Shown here: positions 12,403 to 21,801 of the stretch, piece after piece
Layout: every line of letters begins with the position of its first letter
Position numbering within the stretch: position 1 is the stretch's first letter
From: JACVRW01 sp963846505
GTDB lineage: Bacteria > Actinomycetota > Thermoleophilia > Solirubrobacterales > Thermoleophilaceae
Direction: 5' to 3'
Assembly (NCBI GenBank): GCA_963846505.1
Contig: CAWJWD010000004.1
Coordinates: 992,001-1,056,000, forward strand
DNA length: 64,000 nt
Made by a program: the position numbers and the translations under genes
Notes under the pieces: model-generated
What the model saw: only the letters and a program-made list of their open reading frames with translations
What the model was told of the DNA's origin: nothing
Databases searched by the model: none

Positions 12403-13145
12403 ATGCATGTCCCGATGAACCGCGTACGCCCCTTCGCCCTGCTGCTCGCGGCCAGCGCCGCGCTCGCCCTCCCTTCCTCCGCGGCCGCCGGCGCGGACTT
12501 CGCCTCGCTGCCGCAGGACGTCCAGCGCGTCGAGCGCGCCGTGCTCGAGCTGCACGACGCCAAGCAGGACGTCGCCGCCAAGAAGGCCGCCGAGCCGCCG
12601 CGCCGCCGAGCGCGCGCTCGAGCGCTGCAAGAGCAAGGGTCCGGGCTGGGAACGGATCCGCGCGGTCAAGGACCGCTCGCAGCGCAACGTCTACGTGCGC
12701 GGCGCCAGGACGCTCTGGGGCGACCTGCGACGAGGCCGCGCTCGACGGCGCCGCGCTGGAGGCCTACACGCCCGCCTTCGACCGCTTCCTCGGACGCTTC
12801 GACCAGCCGCTCGACGACGCGGCGCTGCAGGCCGGCATCGGCTCGCTGCGCGGGCGCCTCGACTACGAGGCCGCCGCGACCGACTTCGCCTCCTGCAAGA
12901 CCTTCGAGAAGCTCACCAAGCCGATCAAGCAGTTCAAGCCCGGCGTCAGCGCCGACTACCTCGCCGGCAACCTGTTCCAGAAGCATGTCGCGCTACGTCA
13001 CCGAGCAGCGCAAGGCGGCCGCCGCAAGCACTGGCCGGGTGCGCAGGAGCGGGCGCTCGACGCCGCTCGGGCGCGGCTGACGGAGCTCGGCGGCGACGAG
13101 GGCCGCGCGACGTACTTCCGCTACGCGTACTCGCTCAACGGCTGA
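12403..13145 (+). CDS. Secreted helical protein of unknown function, frameshifted
   Basis: ATG 12403 (or 12415) opens a signal peptide RPFALLLAASAALALPSSAA cut near AGA. The rest is strongly helical and charged: SLPQDVQRVERAVLELHDAK, DRSQRNVYVRGARTLWGDL, FDRFLGRFDQPLDDAALQAG, DFASCKTFEKLTKPIKQF, and a final ARLTELGGDEGRATYFRYAY. Two Cys are visible. No enzyme motif or known domain is recognised. At least three indels. It lies 63 bases after the glycoside hydrolase, in the same direction, so it may be secreted together with it. Confidence 0.65.
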
Positions 13146-13200
13146 GTGGACGGCTGCCGTGACTCGACGTACAGTCGGGGGTGGACACGGAGTCGAATGG

Positions 13201-13281
13201 ATGAGCGCGATGTTTGGACAACAGGACGAGGCGTCCGTCCTCTCCGAGCAGCATTCTGAGGACATGAGGGGTCCCGCGTGA
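13201..13281 (+). CDS. Possible 26-codon leader or small ORF before the amidotransferase
   Basis: ATG 13201 opens MSAMFGQQDEASVLSEQH and six further codons, ending at TGA 13279-13281, which overlaps the GTG start (13278) of the amidotransferase as GTGA. The overlap style matches real gene pairs in this window. The peptide is polar, with no signal or membrane segment, and uses several codons rare here (TTT, GGA, CAA), which argues against selection. Function unknown; chance is quite possible. Confidence 0.25.
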   Translation: MSAMFGQQDEASVLSEQHSEDMRGPA

Positions 13282-14054
13282 GCGCACCTCCGCTGATCGG
13301 CGTCTCGACCTCCGAGGTGCGGCGCATCCATGACCACGACGTGGTCGCCCACGGCGAGCCCGCGCGCCAGGAGCTGGCGCTCGGCGTGCGCTACCTCGAC
13401 GCCGTGCGCCAGCGGCGGCGGCATGCCGGTGATCCTCACCCCGCTTCCGGCCGGCCAGATCGACGCGCTGCTCGACCGGCTCGACGCGCTCTGCCTCTCC
13501 GGCGGACCGGACATCCACCCGGCCGCCTACGGCGCCGAGCCGCACACGGCGCTCGGCCCGACCGAGCCGGAGCTCGACCGCTTCGAGATCCAGCTCGCCC
13601 GGCGCGCGTGCGCGCGCGGGATCCCGGTACTCGGCATCTGCCGGGGCGCGCAGGTGCTGAACGTCGCGCTCGGCGGTAGCTTGCACCAGCACCTTCCCGA
13701 CCTCGGCGATGAGATCGACCATCGACAGACCCTCAACGGCGGCAAGACCCAGCACACGGTCGAGCTCGAGCCCGGACAGCCGCCTGGCCCGCCTGCTCGG
13801 GCGCGAGCGAGGTCGAGGTCAACTCCTTCCACCATCAGGCCACCGATCGGCTCGGTCGCCGGCTGCGCGTCGTCGGGCGCGCGCCCGACGGCACGGTCGA
13901 GGCGATCGAGCGCGCGAGCGGCGGCTTCCTGTTCGGCGTCCAGTGGCACGCCGAGTGGCTGGTGGACCGGCCCGAGCAGCTGCACCTGTTCGAGGCGCTC
14001 GTGCGGGCGGCACGCGGCGAGCAGATCGCTCCGCCGGCCGTCGAGGCCGCCTGA
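13278..14054 (+). CDS. Class I glutamine amidotransferase-like hydrolase (PuuD / peptidase C26 family), frameshifted
   Basis: About 255 residues. It starts at GTG 13278 with PPLIGVSTSEVRR and continues through PVILTPLP and DALCLSGGPDIHPAAYG, the C26-family oxyanion region. The nucleophile elbow is PVLGICRGAQVLNVALGGSL with the catalytic Cys, and the His-Glu pair lies in GGFLFGVQWHAEW. This matches γ-glutamyl-γ-aminobutyrate hydrolases, which cleave γ-glutamyl amides. Three indels (near 13410, 13780 and 13810). It lies 34 bases upstream of the asparagine-synthetase-like gene, hinting at a shared role with amide or γ-glutamyl compounds. Confidence 0.82.
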
Positions 14055-14088
14055 GCGCGTGCCCGCCGCAGGGACGGCGGCGTAGCCC

Positions 14089-15864
14089 GTGTGCGGCTTC
14101 GCAGGCGAGGTCGCACGGGACGGACCGGCTGACGTCGAGGCTGTCTGGCGCATGGGCGAGGCGGTGCGCCGGCGCGGGCCGGACGGCGCCGGCTCGTGGT
14201 CGCACGGACGCGTCGCGCTGACGCACCGCCGCCTGTCGATCATCGACCTGTCCGAGCGCGGCGCGCAGCCGATGGTCGACGCCGAGCTGGGACTCGCGGC
14301 CGTCTTCAACGGCTGCATCTACAACAACGGCGAGCTGCGCGACGAGCTGTCGAGCCTCGGCTACCGCTTCTTCTCGACCAGCGACACCGAGGTGCTGCTC
14401 AAGGGCTGGCACCACTGGGGCGACCGCTTCGTCGACCGGCTCAAGGGCATGTTCGCCTTCTGCCTCGTCGACTCCGACAGCGGGCGCGTGCTGCTGGGTC
14501 GCGACCGCCTCGGGATCAAGCCGCTCTACCTCGCCGAGCACGAGCACGGCCTGCGCTTCGCCTCGACGCTGCCGGCGCTGCTGGCCGGTGGCGGCATCGA
14601 CACCGCGCTCGACCCGGTTGCGCTCAACCACTACTTCAGCTGGCACGCCGTCGTGCCCGCGCCGTACACGGTGCTCGCGGGCGTGCGCAAGCTGGCCCCG
14701 GCGACGCTGCTCGCGATCGAGCCCGACGGGCGCCGCCACGAGAACGAGTACTGGCGCCCCGAGTTCCGCCGCGACGCGGCCGGCGGCGAGCGCTCCGACG
14801 AGGAATGGGAGCGCGACGTGCTGGAGGCGCTCGGCGTCGCCGTCGAGCGGCGCATGGTCTCGGACGTGCCCGTCGGGGTGCTGCTCTCGGGCGGTCTCGA
14901 CTCGAGCCTGATCGTCGCGCTGCTGGCCGAGCAGGGTCAGCGCGGCCTGACGACGTTCAGCATCGGCTTCGAGCCCGCCGGCGGCATCGAGGGCGACGAG
15001 TTCGCCTACTCGGACGCGATCGCCGAGCGCTACGAGACCGACCACCGGCGCATCCGCATCGACGGCTCGCGCCTGCTGCCGGCGCTCGGGGACGCGGTCG
15101 CCGCGATGAGCGAGCCGATGACCAGCCACGACGCGGTCGCCTTCTACCTGCTCTCCGAGGAGGTCTCGAAGGAGATGAAGGTCGTCCAGTCCGGCCAGGG
15201 CGCCGACGAGGTGTTCGCCGGCTACTCCTGGTACCCGCCGATGCTCGACGCCCCCGGCGACGGCTCGCGGCGCTACCACGAGCAGTTCTTCGACCGCTCG
15301 CACGCGGAGATGGCGCAGCTGCTCGGCCCCGCCTACCGCAGCGAGGTCGACGCGGCCGGCGACTTCATGCGCACCCACTTCGCCCGCGCCGGCGCCGACA
15401 CCCCGCTCGACCGCGCGCTGCGACTCGACAGCCTCGTGATGCTCGTCGACGACCCCGTCAAGCGCGTCGACAACATGACGATGGCCTGGGGCCTGGAGGC
15501 GCGCACGCCCTTCCTCGACCACGACCTCGTCGAGCTCGCGGCCGCCTGCCCGCCCGGACTGAAGCTCGCCGAGGGCGGCAAGGGCGTGCTCAAGCGCGCC
15601 GCACGGCGACTGCTGCCGGCCGAGGTGATCGACCGCCCCAAGGGCTACTTCCCCGTGCCGGCGCTCAGCCACCTCGAGGGCCGCTTCCTCGAGCTCGTGC
15701 GCGAGACGCTGGACTCGGACGCCGCGCGCGAGCGCGGATTGATCGAACGGACCTACGTCGAGCGGCTGTACGAGGCGCCCAACGACAACCGCACGCCGCT
15801 CGGGTCGAACAAGCTCTGGCAGATCGCCTTGCTCGAGCTGTGGCTGCAGGCGCAGGGGATCTGA
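14089..15864 (+). CDS. Glutamine-hydrolysing asparagine synthetase family enzyme, N-acetylglutaminylglutamine amidotransferase-like
   Basis: Intact 591-residue two-domain amidotransferase. GTG 14089 puts the catalytic Cys at position 2 (MCGFAGEV), followed by the Ntn glutaminase residues RRRGPDGAGSW, LTHRRLSIIDLS and VFNGCIYNNGELR. The C-terminal synthetase domain has the PP-loop VGVLLSGGLDSSLIVALLAE, GQGADEVFAGYSWYPP and RTPFLDHDLVELAA. The inserts HYFSWHAVVPAPYTVLAG and the ending GSNKLWQIALLELWLQ resemble the N-acetylglutaminylglutamine amide (osmolyte) amidotransferase branch more than AsnB. The partner synthetase for that pathway is not in the window, so a plain AsnB role stays possible. 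Its stop abuts the convergent M23 gene. Confidence 0.85.
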   Translation: MCGFAGEVARDGPADVEAVWRMGEAVRRRGPDGAGSWSHGRVALTHRRLSIIDLSERGAQPMVDAELGLAAVFNGCIYNNGELRDELSSLGYRFFSTSDTEVLLKGWHHWGDRFVDRLKGMFAFCLVDSDSGRVLLGRDRLGIKPLYLAEHEHGLRFASTLPALLAGGGIDTALDPVALNHYFSWHAVVPAPYTVLAGVRKLAPATLLAIEPDGRRHENEYWRPEFRRDAAGGERSDEEWERDVLEALGVAVERRMVSDVPVGVLLSGGLDSSLIVALLAEQGQRGLTTFSIGFEPAGGIEGDEFAYSDAIAERYETDHRRIRIDGSRLLPALGDAVAAMSEPMTSHDAVAFYLLSEEVSKEMKVVQSGQGADEVFAGYSWYPPMLDAPGDGSRRYHEQFFDRSHAEMAQLLGPAYRSEVDAAGDFMRTHFARAGADTPLDRALRLDSLVMLVDDPVKRVDNMTMAWGLEARTPFLDHDLVELAAACPPGLKLAEGGKGVLKRAARRLLPAEVIDRPKGYFPVPALSHLEGRFLELVRETLDSDAARERGLIERTYVERLYEAPNDNRTPLGSNKLWQIALLELWLQAQGI

Positions 15865-16878
15865 CTAGCGCCAGGCGAGCAGCGTCGGCAGCGGGTCGAA
15901 GTGGCGCCCGCCCGCGTACCAGTGCGCGGTCCAGATCTCGAAGTGCAGGTGCGGGCCCGAGGCGCGGCCGGTCGCGCCGACCTCGCCCAGCTGCTGGCCC
16001 GCCGCGACGCGCGTGCCGGGCTTGACGAGCGCCGGCCTGCGCAGGTGCATGTAGACGTAGTCGAAGCCGTCGTCGCCCGCCAGCACGACGTAGTTGCCAG
16101 CCCCGCCGCGCCTGGTAGGCGCGGGTGGTGACGGTGCCGGCGATCGTCGCGACCAGCGGCGTGCCCGCCGCCGCCGGCAGGTCCTGGCCGGCATGCACGT
16201 GGTCGCCGCGACCGGCGCCGTAGCGACCGTCGGAGCCCGAGAAGCCGTAGCTGCCGCGGACGGGGAACACGTGCGGCCCGGGCGGGACCGAGAGCGCACG
16301 CCGATGCAGGCGCGCAGCGCCGCTGGCGCTCAGGACGCCGGACTGACGCGCGAAGAAGGCGGCTTGATAGGCGCGGACGGCGGCCGCGGTGCCGTCGCCG
16401 TAGGCACCGTCGACGGCGGCGAATCGGGAAGCGCAGCAGCGCGAGGTCGCCCTGCGCCTGCGCGACGGCCGGTCCGGACGTGCCGGGCCCGACCGCTCCC
16501 GCGACCGGCGCGGGGTCCGGCTGCTCCGGGCGCGGGCGAGTCGAGGGTCGCGCCGCCGGAGCCCTGCTTCAGCGCCCGCCGCCGAGTTCGATCAGCTCGC
16601 GCCGCACGCGCCGGCCCTCCGGACGTGACAGGCGACCGTCGCGGCGCAGCTTGCGCGCGCGCTGCCAGTTGCGCACCGAGTGCGTCGTGCGTGGCCCGAA
16701 GATGCCGTCGGCGGGACGCGTGGGATAGCCGAGCGTCGTCAGCGCGCGCTGCAGCGTGCGCACGTCGTGGCCGTGGTTGCCCCGGACGAGCGGTCGCTCG
16801 ACCGAGGCTGCGCGCCTCGGCGGTCCCGGATGCGACAAGGCATGCCAAGCATGCGAACGTCAGCCAAAGTCGGCGCAC
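15865..16878 (-). CDS. Secreted M23 metallopeptidase with peptidoglycan-binding domains, frameshifted
   Basis: Wall-acting endopeptidase of about 335 residues. GTG 16878, with AGGGGAG eight bases upstream, starts the signal peptide RRLWLTFACLACLVASGTAE. The first peptidoglycan-binding domain follows: GNHGHDVRTLQRALTTLGYP, DGIFGPRTTHSVRNWQRARK. A second, broken one ends AVRAYQAAFFARQSGVL. The M23 (LytM) domain begins VFPVRGSYGFSGSDGRYG, with zinc ligands in GDHVHAGQDL and ASGPHLHFEIW and the strand NYVVLAGDDGFDYVYMHL. At least four indels. Its last base sits directly against the stop of the convergent synthetase gene. It probably cleaves cell-wall peptides outside the membrane. Confidence 0.83.
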
Positions 16879-16900
16879 GCGAATGTCTCCCCTGTACCCA

Positions 16901-16916
16901 TCGATCTAGTGATCGA
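16901..16916. repeat. Short perfect inverted repeat between tRNA-Gly and the M23 gene
   Basis: TCGATC-TAGT-GATCGA is a perfect 6-bp inverted repeat with a 4-base centre in the 97-base gap between the tRNA 3' end and the M23 start, both on the minus strand. No T-run follows, so it is not a standard terminator. It could be an operator or chance. Confidence 0.25.
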
Positions 16917-16975
16917 CAGCTCTGAGCCGGAAACGTGCAATTGGCCGAGAAGTTGCGGCGACCCGACGGAGGAGG

Positions 16976-17048
16976 AGCGGCGGACGGGGTTCGAACCCGC
17001 GACCCCGAGCTTGGGAAGCTCGTGCTCTACCAACTGAGCTACCGCCGC
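16976..17048 (-). tRNA. tRNA-Gly (anticodon CCC)
   Basis: Read on the minus strand it folds as a full cloverleaf of 73 bases: acceptor GCGGCGG/CCGCCGC, D arm GCTC-AGTTGGTA-GAGC, anticodon arm CGAGC-TTCCCAA-GCTCG with anticodon CCC, variable GGGTC, and T arm GCGGG-TTCGAAC-CCCGT with one G-U pair. The discriminator is T, as usual for bacterial tRNA-Gly. CCA is not encoded. It serves the GGG codon. It stands alone, between the M23 gene and the tlpA-like gene. Confidence 0.95.
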
Positions 17049-17095
17049 AGTGCAGCCGCCAGCTTATCGCGCCTCTCTATGGTTCGCAACCGCCC

Positions 17096-17653
17096 GTGAA
17101 GCGCCTGCTGGCCCCGATCCCGATCGCCGTCGTCTGCACCGTCGTCGCCCTGCTGGCGCTGCTCGCGTACGGCATCTCCTCGAACGAGCCCGATCGCAGC
17201 GTCGAGGGTGCGCTCGCGCAGGGCGAGCGCGAGAAGGCGCCTGCGCTGGCGCTGCCGCGGCTGTCGGGCGGCGAGCAGGAGGTCGACCTGGCGAGCTACC
17301 GCGGCAAGGTCGTGGTGCTCAACTACTGGGCCTCGTGGTGTCGGCCCTGCCGCGAGGAGTCGCCGCTGCTCGAGCGCTGGCACAAGCGCATCGCCAAGCA
17401 GGGCGGGCTCGTGCTGGGCGTGAACGCCAACGACGTCGACTACAAGGCGCGCGACTTCATCCGCGAGTACGAGCTCACCTACCCCCAGCTGCGCGACAAG
17501 TCGAGCGAGTCCGTCGGCAAGCTCGGCATCATCGGCTTTCCCGAGACGTTCGTGATCGATCGCAAGGGGTACATCGCGGCGGTGCAGCGCGGCCCGGTGA
17601 CCGATGGCTTCATGAAGGGCGCCGTCGAACGGGTGCTGGCGGAGGACGCGTGA
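17096..17653 (+). CDS. TlpA/ResA-family membrane-anchored thiol-disulfide oxidoreductase
   Basis: Intact, 185 residues. GTG 17096 opens an N-terminal anchor (LAPIPIAVVCTVVALLALLA). The thioredoxin-like domain has EVDLASYRGKVVVLNYWASW followed at once by the active-site CRPC, then LGVNANDVDYKARDFIREYE and the cis-Pro loop GFPETFVIDRKG. Such proteins keep apocytochrome c cysteines reduced outside the membrane before heme attachment. It overlaps the next gene (ccmH-like) by 4 bases (GTGA), and ccdA follows, so it belongs to a cytochrome c maturation operon. Confidence 0.9.
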   Translation: MKRLLAPIPIAVVCTVVALLALLAYGISSNEPDRSVEGALAQGEREKAPALALPRLSGGEQEVDLASYRGKVVVLNYWASWCRPCREESPLLERWHKRIAKQGGLVLGVNANDVDYKARDFIREYELTYPQLRDKSSESVGKLGIIGFPETFVIDRKGYIAAVQRGPVTDGFMKGAVERVLAEDA

Positions 17654-18138
17654 GGCCGATCGTGGCCGCGCTGGTCGCGGCGGTCGCGCTCGCGGCCCCT
17701 ACCGCCGCGCTGGCGCAGGACTGCCCGCGCACCTCGCTCGGAGACATCGAGGACGAGGTCATGTGCCCGATCTGCGGCACCCCGCTCGGCCTCGCGACCG
17801 AGTCGCCCCAGGCCCAGGACGAGCGCGAGTTCATCCAGCGGCTGATCGACGACTGCCGCTCCAAGGACCAGATCAAGACCGCCTTGGTCGCCCAGTACGG
17901 CGAGCGCGTGCTGGCGCTGCCGGGCGACGAGGGCGGCGACGACGACCTCGGCGACGTGCTCGTCTACGTCGTCCCCGCGCTGGCGGTGCTGCTGGCCGCC
18001 GGGCGGGATCGCCTTCGCGGTGCTGCGCTGGCGCCGCAGCGGCCGGGCGGGCAAGCCACTCGGCGGCGAAGCGCGGCCGCTGCGGGGGGTCCTGCCTCGA
18101 AGGAGTTGGACGCAGACCTGGAGCGGTACGACCTGTGA
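17650..18138 (+). CDS. ccmH: CcmH/CycL-type cytochrome c biogenesis protein, C-terminal half frame-disturbed
   Basis: GTG 17650 starts a signal peptide PIVAALVAAVALAAPTAALA. The mature domain has EDEVMCPICGTPLGLATESP with the redox CxxC, and REFIQRLIDDCRSKDQIKTA leading to LVAQYGERVLALP, all CcmH hallmarks. CcmH reduces apocytochrome thiols and presents them to CcmF. The following membrane helix VLVYVVPALAVLLAA is clear, but the next 25 residues are in the wrong frame (frame 2 gives GGIAFAVLRWRRSG), and the frame returns for SKELDADLERYDL. This implies two compensating indels between about 18000 and 18090. Ends as GTGA over ccdA. Confidence 0.88.
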   Translation: MRPIVAALVAAVALAAPTAALAQDCPRTSLGDIEDEVMCPICGTPLGLATESPQAQDEREFIQRLIDDCRSKDQIKTALVAQYGERVLALPGDEGGDDDLGDVLVYVVPALAVLLAAGRDRLRGAALAPQRPGGQATRRRSAAAAGGPASKELDADLERYDL

Positions 18139-18884
18139 TCGCCGCCGACGCCGTCGACACCACCGTCGTCGCCGCCTTCGGCGTCGGCCTGATCTCGTTC
18201 GTCTCCCCCTGCGTGCTGCCGCTCGTCCCCGGCTACCTCTCCACCATCTCCGGCGTCTCGTTCGCGGACATCCAGTCCGGCCGTGGGCGCATGCAGGTGC
18301 TCGGCCCTGCGCTGCTGTTCTGCCTCGCCTTCACGGTCATGTTCGTCGCGCTCGGCATGACCGCGACCGGGCTCGGCCAGACGCTCCAGGACCACCGCCA
18401 GGCGCTGCGCCAGATCGCCGGCGTCGTGCTCGTGCTGATGGGCGCGCTGTTCATCGGCACGCTGTTCCTGCCGATGCTCAACAAGGAGTGGCGGCCCGAG
18501 CAGCTGCTGCGCCGCGCCCACAGCGGCGGCCCGATCGTCGCCGGGCTGGCGTTCGCGATCGCCTGGCTGCCCTGCACCGGCCCGACGCTCGGCGCGATCC
18601 TGACGGCGGCCTCGACCCAGGACACCGTCGGCAAGGGCGGCGTGCTGCTCGCCTTCTACGCGCTCGGCCTGGCGGTCCCGTTCATCCTCAGCGCGCTCGC
18701 CTTCTCGACCTTCACCGGCGTCTTCCGCTTCTTCCGCGACCACTACCAGGCGATCACGGTCGTCTCCGGCGTCATCCTGATCGTGATGGGCGTGCTGCTC
18801 TACACCAACGAGCTGACGCGCCTGAACGCCGAGGCCCTGTCGCTGATGGACGACCTCGGGATCAACTTCTTCAGCGACCTCTGA
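18135..18884 (+). CDS. ccdA: Cytochrome c biogenesis transmembrane protein CcdA
   Basis: Intact, 249 residues, about six membrane helices. GTG 18135 overlaps the ccmH stop by 4 bases. Hallmarks: GLISFVSPCVLPLVPGYLST near the N-terminus, with the first redox Cys, and AFAIAWLPCTGPTLGAILTA with the second. CcdA carries electrons from cytoplasmic thioredoxin across the membrane to TlpA/CcmH-type proteins. It is the third gene of the tlpA-ccmH-ccdA operon. Its last 14 bases overlap the 3' end of the convergent hydrolase gene. Confidence 0.92.
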   Translation: MIAADAVDTTVVAAFGVGLISFVSPCVLPLVPGYLSTISGVSFADIQSGRGRMQVLGPALLFCLAFTVMFVALGMTATGLGQTLQDHRQALRQIAGVVLVLMGALFIGTLFLPMLNKEWRPEQLLRRAHSGGPIVAGLAFAIAWLPCTGPTLGAILTAASTQDTVGKGGVLLAFYALGLAVPFILSALAFSTFTGVFRFFRDHYQAITVVSGVILIVMGVLLYTNELTRLNAEALSLMDDLGINFFSDL

Positions 18885-20176
18885 GGAACGGCACGACCGT
18901 CTTCAGGAAGCGGTTGCGCCGCGGCGCGGCGGAGATCGGGTCGAGGTGGTTGGCGTTGCGGTCGTCCACGACCACCGGCTCGCGGATGCGCGAGCGTTGC
19001 GCCAGCCGGTGCGCGCCCCTCGCCACGCGGCCGTGCGACAGCTCGGTCCCGTAGGCGTAGAGCGGCACGTCGATCTGGCTGCCGTGGCGCAGCCGCAGGC
19101 CGAGGAACCTCGCGGCCGCGTTCTGGCGCAGCGGGCTGGCGGCGTCGATGTCGAGCAGCAGCCGGCGCGGGTAGTACCACTCGGTCGCGTTCGGCCTGCT
19201 CGCCGACCAGGCACGCGCGAAGCGGCGGAGCGGCGTCAGCTCGCCGTCCTGCCAGGGCCGCGGGTCGCCGCTGGGCGCGAGCTGGCCGGCGCGCAGCTGG
19301 ATCAGCGCCAGCGCGTCGCTCGCGGTCGTCTGGTCGAAGACGTAGCCGAGCTGCGCCTCGTTGGTGACGGTGAACGGCGGCTTGAACGCAGCTGGAAGCA
19401 GCGGGTAGCGCTGCAGCGCCGAGGCCTCGTCGGGCCGCTCGTCGGCCCAGAGCGCCCCGACCTGGGTGAAGATGCCGGCGATCTCGGGGATGCCGAGGCC
19501 GAGCAGGTCGAGGAACAGGTTCTCGCCCCGCCGCAGCTGCGCCAGCTCGGTCTTGGCGCGCGCCAGGTCGGCGCCGTCGAAGCTGCCGAGCAGACCGCCG
19601 TCGATCAGCACCAGGCCGGCGAGGTCCCGGTAGCCGGCGCGCCCGCCGAAGTCCCAGGCCGCGTAGGCGACGGCGGTCGACGCGCCCGCGGAGTGGCCGC
19701 CGAGGATCACCTTGCGCCCGCCCGTGCGCCGCGCGCACGACACGGCGCAGGTCGTTCAGCTGCGTCTTCAGGCCCCACTCGCTGACGAACGGCGCCTCGG
19801 CGGCCGTCACGCGCTCGTACTCGAAGCCGAGGTAGTAGTCCTGAGCGACCTGCGGGTCGCGCGTACGCGCGAAGACCGAGCCGTCCTCGAAGGCCTGCTC
19901 GCGCCGGTCGACGATCCACACCTGCAGCCGTGGGACGCGCGCGACGATGTCGCGCGCGACCGGCGTGATCCCGCCCGCGCCGCCGTTGGTCCCCGGGACG
20001 AGCACCAGCACGCGCGTCGCGTCCTTCGGCCCGAGCTGCTGCACCCAGACCCGGTCGTACTTCGCGGGACCCGGCGCGGAAGCGCCCTGCATCGGGACGT
20101 AGCGGTCGACGGCGGCCGCGGAACTCGTGCAGCCCAGGGCAGCCGCGACAGCCACCGCGAACGCAGCGAGCCTCAC
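18871..20176 (-). CDS. Exported α/β-hydrolase lipoprotein, one frameshift
   Basis: GTG 20176 overlaps the argS stop (GTGA). The N-terminus RLAAFAVAVAAALGCTSSAA is a lipoprotein signal with lipobox ALGC. The α/β-hydrolase body shows VLVLVPGTNGGAGGITPVAR (oxyanion region), WIVDRREQAFEDGSVFA, the nucleophile elbow VILGGHSAGASTAVAYAAWD with Ser in GHSAG, and a late NANHLDPISA with the likely catalytic His. About 434 residues. One indel near 19740. Substrate unknown (ester or lipid). It is read after argS from the same strand, an unusual pairing that may only reflect tight packing. Confidence 0.75.
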
Positions 20177-21797
20177 ATCTCCTCCGGCGCGCTCACCCCG
20201 AGTAGGTCCAGCGTCCGCGCGAGCACCCGCTTCGTCACGTACGCAGAGCGCGATCCGCACGTCCTCGTCGCCGCCCTCCTCGGCCGCCCCGACCACGCGG
20301 CAGTCGCGGTAGAAGGCCGAGAAGCCCTGCGCCGTCTCGAGCGCGTAGGTCGTCATCCGGTGCGGTGCGCGTCTGTCCGCCGCGTCGTGCGTCTCCTGCG
20401 GCAGCTCGAGCAGCTGCTTGAGCAGGGCCCGGGCCGACGGATGGAACTGCTCGGCGCTCGCCGCCAGGTCGGCTGCCAGCGCGGCCTGCGACGCGCTCCT
20501 CGCCCGCCTTGCGCAGGATGCTCGCGATCCGCGCGTGCGCGTACTGGACGTAGTAGACCGGGTTCTCCTGCGACTCCCGGCGCGCGAGGTCGAGGTCGAG
20601 GTCGAGCGTGGTGTCGTGGCTGCGCTGGACCAGGAACCAGCGCGCGGCGTCGACGCCGATGTCGTCGAGCAGGTCGTCGAGGGTGACGAGCTGGCCCGCG
20701 CGCTTGGACATCTTCACGCGCTGACCGCCCTCCTCGAGGTTGACCAGCTGCATGATCACGATCTCGAAGCGCTCGGGGTCGCCGCCGAGCGCCTCCCAGG
20801 CCGCCCGCACGCGCTGGATGTAGCCGTGGTGGTCGGCTCCCCAGATGTCGATCGCGCGGTCGTAGCCACGCTCGAGCTTGTCTCCGTGGTAGGCGATGTC
20901 CGAGCCGAAGTAGGTCACCTCGCCCGTGGAGCGGCGCAGCACGCGGTCCTTGTCGTCGCCGTAGGCGGTCGTGCGCAGCCAGGTGGCGCCCTCGTGCTCG
21001 TAGATCTGGTCGAGCTCGCGCGACTGCGCGCTCGACGTCGCCGGCCTCGTGCAGGGCGCTGCTCGGAGGAGAAGCGGTCCATGTGCACGCGGAAGCGGTC
21101 GAGCGTCGTGGCGATCGCCTCGACCATCAGCTCGACCCCCTGCTGCGCGAGCAGCTTCGGGGTCGGCGTCGGCCGCTCCCTCGATGCGTGCCGCCAGCTC
21201 CCCGACGTAGTCGCCGTGGTAGCCGTCCTCGGGCGGCTCCTCGCCCCGTGCCCGCGCCCTGATCGACTCGCCGAAGCGCAGCACCTGCGAGCCGGCGTCG
21301 TTGACGTAGTACTCGCGCTCGACCGTCGTGCCCGGCCAACTCCAGCAGCCGGCAGAGCGAGTCGCCGTAGGCGGCGTGACGGGCCTGGGCGACGCCGATC
21401 GGGCCGGTCGGGTTGGCGCTCACGAACTCGACGTTCACGCGCTCGGGCCGCTCGGCTGTGCCGGCGCCGAAGGCGTCGCCGGCGGCGAGCGAGGTCGGCC
21501 AGCGCCCTGCGCGTACCAGGCGTCGGCCATGAACAGGTTGAGGAAGCCCGGCCCGGCCACCTCGACGCGCTCGACGGCGGCGCCGAGCCGCTCGCCCAGC
21601 GTCTCCCCCAGCTTCTCGGCGATCGCCCGCGGCGGCTCGCCCAGCGCCGGCGCCAGCAGCATCGCCGCGTTGGTCGAGTAGTCGCCGAAGTCGGGCCGCT
21701 TGGGCCGGTCGAGCCCGGCGCCGGTCAGCGGGCCGTCGCCGCGCAGGGCGCCGGCCGCGTCGCCGAGGGTGGCGCGAAGCTGGGTGATCGGGTCCAT
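20173..21797 (-). CDS. argS: Arginyl-tRNA synthetase, frameshifted, unusual HIGH motif
   Basis: Class I synthetase that charges tRNA-Arg. ATG 21797 starts MDPITQLRATLGDAAGAL, the Add-1 domain, with RPDFGDYSTNAAMLLAP and VEVAGPGFLNLF. The catalytic part has VEFVSANPTGPIGVAQARHA where most ArgS have ANPTGPLHVGH. Later: TYFGSDIAYHGDKLERG, GADHHGYIQRVRAAWEALGG, the KMSK loop RVKMSKRAGQLVTLDDLLDD, and the anticodon-binding domain YVQYAHARIASILRKAGEE, ending LGVSAPEEM. At least five indels. About 540 residues, normal. The stop overlaps the hydrolase start by 4 bases. Confidence 0.9.
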
Positions 21798-21801
21798 CGA
21801 C

